Assembly: GCA_002748355.1 (NCBI GenBank)
Contig: PDSF01000030.1
Span: 84,801-148,800, forward strand
Source: Planctomycetota bacterium
GTDB lineage: Bacteria > Planctomycetota > UBA1135 > GCA-002748355
DNA: 64,000 bases
Direction of reading: 5' to 3'
Shown here in pieces: positions 25,854 to 33,955 of the stretch. Positions within the stretch are counted from its first letter, which is position 1. Each line of letters begins with the position of its first letter. Position numbers and translations under genes: made by a program. The notes beneath the pieces were generated by a model that had not been told where the DNA came from, ran no database searches, and worked only from the letters and a program-made list of their open reading frames with translations.

Positions 25854-26675
25854 TCACCTGGGGCCTGCACCGGGGGCCTGGCGGGCCAGGGCACCACTGC
25901 GCCGCAGCAAAAAGCCAAAGAAGCGGGGGACGTGCCGCACCAGCCACACGAGAACGCGGCCGTGCCCGGTGACCACCACCTCGCGGCGACGGCGGCGGAT
26001 GGCGCGCAGCATCACCTTGGCGGCCCGATCGGCCGGACAGGCCAGCCAGGAAGGCACCGGGTCCTGATGCTCCGCATGGTGCACCCCCTCATTGTCGACC
26101 TGACGAAACTCGGTTTTGACGAAGCCCGGGGCGATGTGCAGCACCCGGACCCCCTCCTTCTCCAGCTCGCAGCCAAGCCCTTCGGCCAAGGCGCGCAGCG
26201 CATACTTGCTCACCGAGTAGGGCGTGACGCCGGGCATGCTCAGGTAGCCGCAGACGCTGCCCATCAGCGCCAAGACGCCCCGGCTCTGGCGCAGCGCCGG
26301 CAAGGCCGCCTTCGCACAGCGCAGGACCCCATAGAGATTGGTCTCGAGCTGGCGGCGGTAGTCCTCGAGCTCGAGCTGGTCGAAGGGCGCCGAGACCCCG
26401 AAGCCGGCGTTGGCAATCAGCACATCGAGACGAGCGAAGCGCTCCAGCGTCGCCGCGACCAGGCGCTGCACATCCTCGTCCTGGGTGACATCGCAGCCCA
26501 GAGCCATGCAGCGCTCGCCACTGGGGTCGAGCTCGGCGCAGAGCTCGCGCAGACGCTTGAGGCGCCGGGCGGCCAGCACCACCCGCGCCCCGCCTGCATA
26601 CGCAGCGCGCGCCAGCGCCGCACCAATCCCCGAACTCGCGCCGGTGATCACGAAAACCTGGGCTTTGCGATTCAT
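25854..26675 (-). CDS. Short-chain dehydrogenase/reductase
   Basis: 273 residues of classical SDR. NAD(P)-binding motif is TGASSGIGAALARAA with ARR after strand two, suggesting NADP(H) preference. NAG is in IANAGFGVSAPF, and the catalytic Ser-Tyr-Lys is in GSVCGYLSMPGVTPYSVSKYA. APGFVKTEF follows. The C-terminal 40 residues (VWLVRHVPRFFGFLLRRSG) are hydrophobic and basic, as in membrane-associated SDRs of the DltE/SDR-c type. The start is ATG 26675. The substrate cannot be read from sequence. Divergent from sppA. Confidence 0.88.
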   Translation of the reverse strand: MNRKAQVFVITGASSGIGAALARAAYAGGARVVLAARRLKRLRELCAELDPSGERCMALGCDVTQDEDVQRLVAATLERFARLDVLIANAGFGVSAPFDQLELEDYRRQLETNLYGVLRCAKAALPALRQSRGVLALMGSVCGYLSMPGVTPYSVSKYALRALAEGLGCELEKEGVRVLHIAPGFVKTEFRQVDNEGVHHAEHQDPVPSWLACPADRAAKVMLRAIRRRRREVVVTGHGRVLVWLVRHVPRFFGFLLRRSGALARQAPGAGPR

Positions 26676-26872
26676 AGCTGGCAAGTTTCAGCCATCGGGC
26701 CGCGCCATTCCACGCTGGAGCGCGAGCTGCCGAGCCCTGCCCCTGCCAGCGAACTCCCCCAAACAGACCCGCAGAAAACTTTGGTCCCCGCAGTTCAAAA
26801 AACGGCAAGTGTCGACCATCGACCCGCGCCGCTCCATGCTGGCGCCCTTTGTCACGATCTCCCAGAACGCAC

Positions 26873-28765
26873 ATGAGTCCAAGCAAACGACAGTCCTCTT
26901 TCGCCGCCCTTGTCACCAGCTCGGCCCTCGTCGCCCTGCTAGGCGCGGCTCCTGCCTTCGCGCAAACAAACACCTTCGCGCAAAAAGCCAAGAAGGCGGC
27001 GCCAAAAGCCGCGGCCGTAACTTCTAAGAAAGCGACGAAGGCGGCCCCGAAGAAAGCCCCCAAGACCAAGATCCACCTCGTCTCCATGGCCGGCTCCTAT
27101 GCCGACCAGGCCGGCGGCGGCCAGAGCCTACAGAGCTTGCTCATGGGTGGCGGCGTCAGCAATAAGTCGGTATCCGAGCTCATCGCTCAGCTGCAAGCGC
27201 TGGCAAACAACAAGAGCGCCGACATCGTGCTCTTCGACTTCACAAAGCCGATTGGAATGGACCGCGCCAACCTCCCCGAGGTCGCCGCCGCCATCCACGC
27301 CCTCAAGGCCAAGCACGGCAAGCGCACCTACGCCTACCTCAAGAACGCCAACGACGTGCAGTTCCAGCTCGCGGCGATGTGCGGCCGCATCTACATGGCG
27401 GAGATGGGCACCCTCGACCTGCCCTCGCCAAGCATGTCGACCCTGCACATGAAGAAGGCCTTCGACCTCTTCGGCATCGGCATGGACGTCGTGCGCTGCG
27501 GCGACTTCAAAGGTGCGGTCGAGCCCTACCTGCTGCCCAAGATCAGTGATCACCTCCGCAATCACTACCTGGCGATGCTCCGCAGCATCAACCACGGCAT
27601 CGTCGAGCGCATCGCCAAGGGCCGCGACCTCGACCCCAAGTGGGTGCGGGCGATGCAGAAGAAGCGCATCTTCACCGCCAAGCAGGCCAAGAACGAAGGC
27701 TTGGTCGATGCCCTGGTCCCCTGGCGGGATGCCCTGCCGACCCTGGTCGCCGCCCTTGAGCTGGGCACGGACTACCAGAGCATCGACGTGCTGAAGAAGA
27801 AGACCAAGCGCGCAACCGTCAACCCGATGCTGATGCTGACCAATATGTTCCGGAAGAAGCGTCCGGAGAGGATCCGCAAGGACGCGATCGCCGTCCTGCA
27901 CCTGCAAGGCACCATCGTCGACGGCTTCAAGCCTGCGCCCGGCAACATCGTCTCCGGCCCCACCGTTAAGGAAATCCAGCGCCTCACCAAGAGCGACAAG
28001 ATCAAGGCCGTCGTCGTCCGCGTGAACTCGCCGGGAGGATCCGCCACCGCCAGCGAAGCCATCCTCGTCGCGCTCAAGGAGCTCATGGCCAAGAAGCCCA
28101 TCGTGATCTCGCAGGGCAGCCTCGCCGCCTCGGGTGGTTACTGGATCTCCTGCACCGGCTCCAAAATCTTCGCCCAGCCCGCAACGATCACCGGTTCGAT
28201 CGGCGTCTTCGGCACCAAGCCGAACTTCGGCAAGATCGCTGGTAGGCTAGGCCTGCACGAGTCGCCGGTCGCTTTGGACGAGTCGGCCGGCATGACCTCC
28301 CTGTTCCGCGGCTGGACGCCCGAGGAAAAGGCCCGCATCCAAAGCTTCGTCAACGCCACCTACGACCGCTTCCTCGATCGCGTAGCGGCCATGCGCAAGC
28401 TACCGCGCTCGGTGGTCGAGAAGCTCGCCGGCGGCCGGGTGTGGAGCGGCCTGCAAGCCAAGAAGCTCGGCCTCGTCGACGAGCTCGGCGGCCTGCAAGA
28501 CGCCATCGCCTTCGTGCGCAAGGCAGCCAAGATCAAGGGCAAGATCGAGATCAAGCACTTCCCCAAGCCGAAGAGCTTCATGGAGAGCCTGGCAGAGTCC
28601 TTCGGCGGCGTGAAGGCCGCCCTGCCCGCCCCCGCGACCCTGCGCTTGATCGCCAAGCAGCACGGCAGCCTCGAGCATGCCCTGCAGATCCTCCATGACG
28701 CGCTCACGCACAAGCGCCCCTGGAACGTTTGGGCCCTCAGCCCCACGACCCTGCAGCTGCGCTGA
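26873..28765 (+). CDS. sppA: Signal peptide peptidase SppA, long form
   Basis: 630 residues, S49 family, degrading leftover signal peptides and other membrane or envelope proteins. An N-terminal signal peptide (cleavage near PAFAQ at 30) is followed by a Lys/Ala/Pro-rich linker to residue 66. The first S49 repeat carries the general base Lys213 in CGDFKGAVEPY; the second carries the nucleophile Ser420 in GSLAASGGYWIS. VNSPGGSATASEAIL and ITGSIGVFGTKPNF are family signatures. The two-repeat arrangement matches the 67K E. coli type. A cleavable signal rather than a membrane anchor is unusual and would make it periplasmic. Confidence 0.92.
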   Translation: MSPSKRQSSFAALVTSSALVALLGAAPAFAQTNTFAQKAKKAAPKAAAVTSKKATKAAPKKAPKTKIHLVSMAGSYADQAGGGQSLQSLLMGGGVSNKSVSELIAQLQALANNKSADIVLFDFTKPIGMDRANLPEVAAAIHALKAKHGKRTYAYLKNANDVQFQLAAMCGRIYMAEMGTLDLPSPSMSTLHMKKAFDLFGIGMDVVRCGDFKGAVEPYLLPKISDHLRNHYLAMLRSINHGIVERIAKGRDLDPKWVRAMQKKRIFTAKQAKNEGLVDALVPWRDALPTLVAALELGTDYQSIDVLKKKTKRATVNPMLMLTNMFRKKRPERIRKDAIAVLHLQGTIVDGFKPAPGNIVSGPTVKEIQRLTKSDKIKAVVVRVNSPGGSATASEAILVALKELMAKKPIVISQGSLAASGGYWISCTGSKIFAQPATITGSIGVFGTKPNFGKIAGRLGLHESPVALDESAGMTSLFRGWTPEEKARIQSFVNATYDRFLDRVAAMRKLPRSVVEKLAGGRVWSGLQAKKLGLVDELGGLQDAIAFVRKAAKIKGKIEIKHFPKPKSFMESLAESFGGVKAALPAPATLRLIAKQHGSLEHALQILHDALTHKRPWNVWALSPTTLQLR

Positions 28766-28780
28766 GCAAGCAGCCGACCC

Positions 28781-28880
28781 GCCCGCTGCGCACGCAGCAG
28801 CGGGCCGTGTCCGATCAGCGGTGATCCCCGCGCCCCTGACAGGGGGCGAAGCCCAGGCTCTCCGGGCAGGACTCCTGCCC
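28781..28880 (+). terminator. Hairpins downstream of sppA
   Basis: Three stems lie in the 115 bases after sppA: a 9-bp stem 28781-28789/28797-28805 with a 7-base loop, a 6-bp stem 28831-28836/28843-28848, and a perfect 7-bp stem 28864-28870/28874-28880 followed by only TTT. They probably end or protect the sppA transcript; the last is the best but still weak candidate for intrinsic termination. Confidence 0.45.
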
Positions 28881-28910
28881 TTTGCAGAGGCTAGCGACAT
28901 AGACCCTGCC

Positions 28911-28931
28911 CGTAAGCGTTGCTTGACGTCC
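28911..28931. repeat. Left copy of a perfect 21-bp direct repeat bounding the AT-rich island
   Basis: The sequence begins CGTAAGCGTT and ends TTGACGTCC. The identical 21 bases in the same orientation lie at 33744-33764. G+C content falls visibly between the copies and is high outside them. Confidence 0.9.
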
Positions 28932-28962
28932 ACCTTGGCTTTCCAGTGTGTAGCTCTCGGTA

Positions 28963-29136
28963 TCAGAGCACAGAGGCCAGTAGGCGCTCCCGCTCAGCTT
29001 CGACGTCTGCCATAAGGTGCTGTTTCCAGCCGTGCGGCGTGAGTTTGGTCACGTCGCTGCAGGTCGAGCCCCTCATCTCATGCCCACAGCGTCCGCAACA
29101 GGCGTTCGGAATCCAGGTGGGCGTCAAGTAACGCAT
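28963..29136 (-). CDS. Tiny Cys-rich hypothetical protein (57 residues)
   Basis: An ATG at 29136 opens a 57-residue frame ending at 28963, only 14 bases downstream of the VCBS-protein gene on the same strand. The product starts MRYLTPTWIPNACCGRCGHE and has four cysteines: a CCxxC group followed nine residues later by another Cys, which could hold a metal or form disulfides. A charged helix-like end (DVEAERERLLASVL) follows. No signal peptide. I do not recognise a family; the frame could also be a decayed fragment of a larger protein. Spacing and strand favour co-transcription with the gene above. Confidence 0.4.
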   Translation of the reverse strand: MRYLTPTWIPNACCGRCGHEMRGSTCSDVTKLTPHGWKQHLMADVEAERERLLASVL

Positions 29137-29150
29137 ACAGCCTTCCCAGC

Positions 29151-30710
29151 CTACTTCACGACGTCGTGGATGACGTTACTCAGGCTGCTGGCTTTGGGAT
29201 TGAGGAAGTCGAAGAACAAGGCCTGGGTGTAGAGGTTCTGGCCGAGCAGGCTGGGCATCCGAGGGATCGCGAGGGATACAATCGCTGTTCCGGAGCTTCT
29301 CAGCAGGATGGTGCCAGGGAGAACGACACTGGCACTCAAGTCCAGCCCCAGGGTCCCGAGGGAGCCAGCGTATTGGCGCTTGGCGACGAGCCCCATGGCG
29401 AGAGCAACAACCTCCTTTTCCTGCCCATGGATCTCAATAGGGTAAGCAACGCCGCGCCGCGCCTCCTTAGGCGCGCAGATCTGGTGGTGGGTGTTGATAA
29501 AAAGCCAGTGATGACGGGTAGGGGGCGCTCGCCATATATGCCGGCCGAAGAGAAATTCCGGATCGCCGTCGCTGTCGAGATCGACCAGAGCAGAACATTG
29601 CAGCCTCTCAGAGGTGTAAGAAGTAAACCAGCGGCGGGAGGCGTCGCTGAACTTGCCCTTACCGTCGTTGAGATACACACGAGAGCTGGTGCCCTTCGGG
29701 TAGAGGTGAACGCGGATGAGGAACAAGTCGAGATCGCCATCGGAGTCCAGGTCGATCAGCGGGAGCGGAAAAAAGTTTTCACTACCTTTGGGCGTCCGGC
29801 TTGCACCCTCCTCCTTAAAGTGCCCTTTACCATCGTTGATCCATACCTTCATCGATGCGGGCGAAACCGATTGAACCCCACAAACGATATCGATATCTCC
29901 GTCCCCATCCACGTCCCCAATGCTAGGTCCGAGAATAGGGTCACGGTTGCCGATACGCACGCGCGAAGCGTCCGAGAAACTGCCCTTGCCATTATTCAAA
30001 TAGAGCCAGGGCCCAGCCCCGAACGGGGGCACGAATACGATGTCGGGATAGCCGTCGCCGTCCATATCCTTTAAGAATCCACGTTCAAGCGCCCCGCTCA
30101 GAGATTGAACTTGCTTCGACGTCACATCCTTAAAGTTCCCCTTCCCGTCGTTCAGCCAAAGGCGCAGAGTGCTGGCGTTGGAAACAAACAGGAAGAGAAC
30201 CAAGTCCAAGTCGCCGTCACGGTCAACGTCCGAAAGGCATAGATCATTGACCGGAACGTAACTTTGCCTGGGAGGCGGCAAGCAAGCCCTGCCCGCGTCG
30301 CGGAAAAACCCCTTACCATTATTCAGAGAAATGCGCACGCCGTGAGAGGATGAGGCTAAGGTGCCGAATACGGCATCAAGATCCCCGTCGCCATCAAGAT
30401 CCCCAAGCGCAACGGAATACGAAACGTAACCTCTCGGCTTCATCGGCATCTGTGCTAGCGGAGCCGGGCGCAGGCCGCCGAATCCATCATTGAGCATGAG
30501 AGTGTCGTTCCATCCACTGCTCTTCCCTATCAGCATATCAATATCGCCATCGCCATCGACATCCCCTGTCGCAATATCAATACCTGCAACGTCATCATGC
30601 GGATAATTCATCTTTGGCAAGCGCCGAAAGTAGTACGTTTGCGCAAAGGCTATCGTGCCAAGGGCACAAAAGGTCACGAACACCAAAACCAATCGTCGAA
30701 GAAAACGCAT
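29151..30710 (-). CDS. Secreted FG-GAP/VCBS-repeat protein
   Basis: 519 residues with a signal peptide (MRFLRRLVLVFVTFCALGTI, cleavage near AFAQ). From about residue 45 to 400 there are seven or so calcium-binding-type repeats of the FG-GAP/VCBS kind, each with D-x-D-x-D-G-D or close variants (GDVDGDGDIDM, GDLDGDGDLDA, SDVDRDGDLDL, KDMDGDGYPDI, GDVDGDGDIDI, IDLDSDGDLDL, VDLDSDGDPEF) plus L-N-DGKG-F turns. These normally build a beta-propeller, often extracellular and adhesive. The C-terminal 100 residues are a separate beta-rich module similar in feel to the ends of other exported proteins here. Base use is markedly AT-richer than flanking genes. Confidence 0.88.
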   Translation of the reverse strand: MRFLRRLVLVFVTFCALGTIAFAQTYYFRRLPKMNYPHDDVAGIDIATGDVDGDGDIDMLIGKSSGWNDTLMLNDGFGGLRPAPLAQMPMKPRGYVSYSVALGDLDGDGDLDAVFGTLASSSHGVRISLNNGKGFFRDAGRACLPPPRQSYVPVNDLCLSDVDRDGDLDLVLFLFVSNASTLRLWLNDGKGNFKDVTSKQVQSLSGALERGFLKDMDGDGYPDIVFVPPFGAGPWLYLNNGKGSFSDASRVRIGNRDPILGPSIGDVDGDGDIDIVCGVQSVSPASMKVWINDGKGHFKEEGASRTPKGSENFFPLPLIDLDSDGDLDLFLIRVHLYPKGTSSRVYLNDGKGKFSDASRRWFTSYTSERLQCSALVDLDSDGDPEFLFGRHIWRAPPTRHHWLFINTHHQICAPKEARRGVAYPIEIHGQEKEVVALAMGLVAKRQYAGSLGTLGLDLSASVVLPGTILLRSSGTAIVSLAIPRMPSLLGQNLYTQALFFDFLNPKASSLSNVIHDVVK

Positions 30711-30792
30711 CGTCACGATCCTGTTGGAGATAGTTTCAAGAAAGGAGCCCGGGTGCAACGAGAGGGCCCCAGGCTCCTCTGCAGATCATCCT

Positions 30793-33636
30793 TTACTTCC
30801 GACTCTTATTTTGGCGAAGTTCGAGCGCCTGCAGGAACTTCATGGCCCGCTGCCTAGCCTTCCCTTTGACGCCCAGATTGCGGCTCGCCGACTGGTTTTC
30901 ACCAAAGTAGGACTCTACTGTGGCACCAGGCCCGCCATCCACGGCAAGGAAGCTCTGGAGGTTGTTATCAAAGACTCCTGCGTTTGACCAGTATTCATGA
31001 TAGTCGGGAAGGATAAGTTCGCAGTTAATACGAACACCATGCCAACCGCTGCCCGGATAATAGGGAACAGCATCAGGAACAGGGTCGAAGCCGTTCACGC
31101 CAACGTTGTAGAAGTCTAACACGCTCCCGTAGTTGTAAACCAGAAGCGGGTGCCGCGTATTGGTAAAGAGATAGCTCTCCGTGGAAAGCACAAGCGCATC
31201 CTGCGGAAGCGTCAACGGTGGATTAATATGCCCACTTCGTATCCAGGTATTTGACTGACTCGAATCATAGTAGAGAAAACGATTGTCCGAGTACTTAGCA
31301 TCGGGACTTCCGATCGGGTTCTCAAACCAGGGGTTCGACTTAAAAATATCGTCAAAAACCCCCGGGTGGCATCGGAACTGGGGAAACGGAGAAGCCGTAG
31401 GGCGGACGAAGTCAAATCTCTCGCCCCACCAGGGATACCATGCCGGGTGATTCGACTGCTCGGGTTGGACGTCGTGCACGAGATGCGGAGCAATATCGCA
31501 GCAGAGGTTCCGCATGAACTTCGGCAGCGGGGGGCGCACCAACCCTCCCGTTGGCGGAGAAGCGACAAACCACTCCCTCAGGTTATATAAGGCAGGGACA
31601 GAGCGTTTCTCGTACCTACCATTGGTGTAGTTCGAAGTTCCACTGCTATCGTACGGGTTCACGAGAGCCTGGTTGAACCACTCGCTACCGCGGTTGCCCT
31701 GCAACCTCGGGAAAGGGATATTGAACAGGATATCCGCACAGAAGTTAAACCAGGGCCTAGGATAGATATTCTGTGTACTACCGCTGCCATGGAAAAAGTT
31801 AAAGAACCACAGGTTCGCCGTGGCCGGGAACTGAGCCGTGTGGCTTGCGACCCATGGATGAGCACGGGTAAAGATCCTCGTGCTCGTCAGATACCCGGCT
31901 ATCGTCAGCTCACCAGACTCATCAGCACCCAGATCAATCCGGAAGTCGCTCCCAGGCAAAGGATGCGTGAGAGCGTAACGACGATCAACGATCCGAGGAT
32001 TGCCATGGCCGTCAGCGTCCCAGTCCCAGGCGTTCAACTCGGCCTTATCCTCAGGGCCGTTCACGCCCGAAGGGGGAAGCCCGGGAGAATGAGTCAGCGA
32101 CAAAGAGTTCCCAAAAATCATCATGCCGCTGTGCCGCGGCGTCACCCGGATATTCTGGGCGGTCCCCGTAACCGTCACGCCAAAATCTACACCTAGGTTG
32201 ATCAGCGGATTCTTAAGCATCCCATTGATGTTCTCAGCCATCGGAGCCAGGCGGAAGTCGTGGGCGCTGACCTTGAGCCAAACCGAGCTAATATAGTGCC
32301 GAAACACGTCCGTTATATATAAACATTTTCGGCCGTCGCTGGCCTTCTGGTAAGAACTCGATGGCTGGGTATAGGCACTGATGTCCGTTCCCAGGTACGA
32401 TTGCGTGGGTGTTCGCGATAGCGTCCTTGGCCAGGCCGTGGGAGGAGCGGAAAGCGTATCACCCAGATTCACACGGCGCATCAGATTCGTCGAGTATTCG
32501 TAGGCGTTAACGTCACGCCCCACCCAATTGCCGTTCACCGAATTCACTGTTCGATCCGTTTGATCCAACCCCTCAAAGCACGAGACGCCGATAATGGTAT
32601 TGAAATTGCTAACCATTGCCTGAGGAGTTGAGCTATCAAAGATGTTATTGAAAACGCGCAGCTTGCTTTCACCTCTGGACGGGATCGAAACTGAACTCCC
32701 GTTCCAGAGGCCGATTTGGTTCCAGACGATCGTATTATTCGCGATAATAGGATAGTGCTCATAGTCTTCCGCGTCCTTCCAGATCCCGATCCCGACGCTG
32801 TTGTCAGTGATGAAGCAGTTCGTAATGCTTGCCTTAACCGGCGTCTCTAAATCGATGAGGACACCAGCACCGGCCCTAGAGTTACCGCCACCACGTGCCC
32901 CACGGATCGTCACACTGTCAATGAATGTGTATTCAAACTCATGATGATGCTCGGGTTGAGGATATCCGATGTGGAATATCGACGTGTTGGCTATCCCCGC
33001 CTCCTTGCTTCTCGCATCGAAGATCGTGTCGAGTGCAGAAGCGCCCTGTATACTAACCCGCTGGGGTATATTTAAGGGAAAGGCTTCCCCGTTCCACGGA
33101 AGCCCCGAGACCGGGTCGTGCTCTTGCGACGTCTTCTTGGGGCCGTAAAGGCCCGGCAAGCAGTGGATCACTATATATTTTACGGACGCATGGGTATTCG
33201 AATTGTGCCAGGGAAGATAACGGCCCTGCTGTGCGGGTAAAAACTTCGCGCGAATGAAACCCAGGGCGGCCGTAACAGTTCGCCAGCTATATGGAGCGTG
33301 CTGAAGTAGCCCCCGCATGGCGGTCTGGGAGAGCGTAGGATGCTGCATCAGAGGCATCCTTGCCTGAATCGAGGGATCAGGGTTTTGCTGGCTGGCCAGG
33401 GTATCGTCCCCGTAAATCGGGTCGACATAGAAGTGCAATGTGAAGCTCGTGCGCGCGTCTTCAGCGACCAGGGGCGAAGCCGTGCAGTTCGCATTCGCGG
33501 CCAGGGCTATGGCATTGAGTTCGCGAGCGGGGCTCAGCAAGCCTACACCGGAACCAAAAATATGGAGGAAGAGAAGAGAAACGAAGACCAGGGCGAGGAC
33601 TGATCGCCACGCCCAGTACGGAGTATGAGAGATCAT
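30793..33636 (-). CDS. Large secreted parallel beta-helix protein
   Basis: 947 residues starting at ATG 33636 with a membrane/signal segment (about residues 11-32). The opening HFYVDPIYGDDTLASQQNP resembles the DUF1565-type entry to right-handed beta-helices. Residues about 190-350 show helix rungs such as ASITNCFITDNSVGIGIW, IIANNTIVWNQIGLWNG and RVFNNIFDSS. After a long insert the block ends with FRIDLGADES, the usual close of such domains. The last 330 residues are rich in Trp, Tyr, Pro and Asn and unassigned. In the family these proteins bind or cleave polysaccharides, but no catalytic residues can be claimed. AT-richer than neighbours; 82 bases upstream of the VCBS gene on the same strand. 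Confidence 0.75.
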   Translation of the reverse strand: MISHTPYWAWRSVLALVFVSLLFLHIFGSGVGLLSPARELNAIALAANANCTASPLVAEDARTSFTLHFYVDPIYGDDTLASQQNPDPSIQARMPLMQHPTLSQTAMRGLLQHAPYSWRTVTAALGFIRAKFLPAQQGRYLPWHNSNTHASVKYIVIHCLPGLYGPKKTSQEHDPVSGLPWNGEAFPLNIPQRVSIQGASALDTIFDARSKEAGIANTSIFHIGYPQPEHHHEFEYTFIDSVTIRGARGGGNSRAGAGVLIDLETPVKASITNCFITDNSVGIGIWKDAEDYEHYPIIANNTIVWNQIGLWNGSSVSIPSRGESKLRVFNNIFDSSTPQAMVSNFNTIIGVSCFEGLDQTDRTVNSVNGNWVGRDVNAYEYSTNLMRRVNLGDTLSAPPTAWPRTLSRTPTQSYLGTDISAYTQPSSSYQKASDGRKCLYITDVFRHYISSVWLKVSAHDFRLAPMAENINGMLKNPLINLGVDFGVTVTGTAQNIRVTPRHSGMMIFGNSLSLTHSPGLPPSGVNGPEDKAELNAWDWDADGHGNPRIVDRRYALTHPLPGSDFRIDLGADESGELTIAGYLTSTRIFTRAHPWVASHTAQFPATANLWFFNFFHGSGSTQNIYPRPWFNFCADILFNIPFPRLQGNRGSEWFNQALVNPYDSSGTSNYTNGRYEKRSVPALYNLREWFVASPPTGGLVRPPLPKFMRNLCCDIAPHLVHDVQPEQSNHPAWYPWWGERFDFVRPTASPFPQFRCHPGVFDDIFKSNPWFENPIGSPDAKYSDNRFLYYDSSQSNTWIRSGHINPPLTLPQDALVLSTESYLFTNTRHPLLVYNYGSVLDFYNVGVNGFDPVPDAVPYYPGSGWHGVRINCELILPDYHEYWSNAGVFDNNLQSFLAVDGGPGATVESYFGENQSASRNLGVKGKARQRAMKFLQALELRQNKSRK

Positions 33637-33743
33637 GAAACCCCTAGACTTAGGTAAGAGCCTGTGAGAGCAGGCATACATGGACACATCGCACACTGAG
33701 GGCGATCCAAGCTTCCGTCAAGCCCCCTGCACAACTGAGGTCT

Positions 33744-33764
33744 CGTAAGCGTTGCTTGACGTCC
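33744..33764. repeat. Right copy of the 21-bp direct repeat
   Basis: Identical to 28911-28931 and in the same orientation. It lies 107 bases upstream of the beta-helix gene start and 192 bases upstream of the FAD oxidoreductase gene. Confidence 0.9.
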
Positions 33765-33955
33765 CTGTGTCAGGGTACTTGTCGCATGGTCCTGCAGCTG
33801 GGCTGCGGGATCCCTGCCGATGCGCAGCATCGGTAGGGCAGAGCCCTGCTTCCTGCGCGCAGGGCAGGCGGCCCCATGGGCCTCGCTGCGCTGAAAAAAT
33901 AATGCTGGCGGCAGTCGGGACCAGTAGGAGACTCAGGGCTGCGATAGGAGCAACG
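33765..33955 (+). other. Hairpin-rich leader upstream of the FAD oxidoreductase gene
   Basis: Together with 33637-33743 this is the >300-base spacer between divergent genes. It contains a 12-bp stem (CCCTGCCGATGC at 33812-33823 pairing with 33827-33838, one G-T pair, 3-base loop) and a second stem GCCCTGC/GCAGGGC just downstream, then a run of A. The gene follows with a clear AGGAG. It could be a structured 5' leader or a mobile palindromic element; no known riboswitch is recognised. Confidence 0.4.

Noticed and set aside
28923..28946. TTGACG in the 21-bp repeat as a -35 promoter element
   Set aside because: No acceptable -10 element lies 16-18 bases downstream at either copy.
28911..33764. 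Integron cassette with attC sites
   Set aside because: The 21-bp repeat lacks the GTTRRRY core and the folded attC layout, and no integron integrase is visible.
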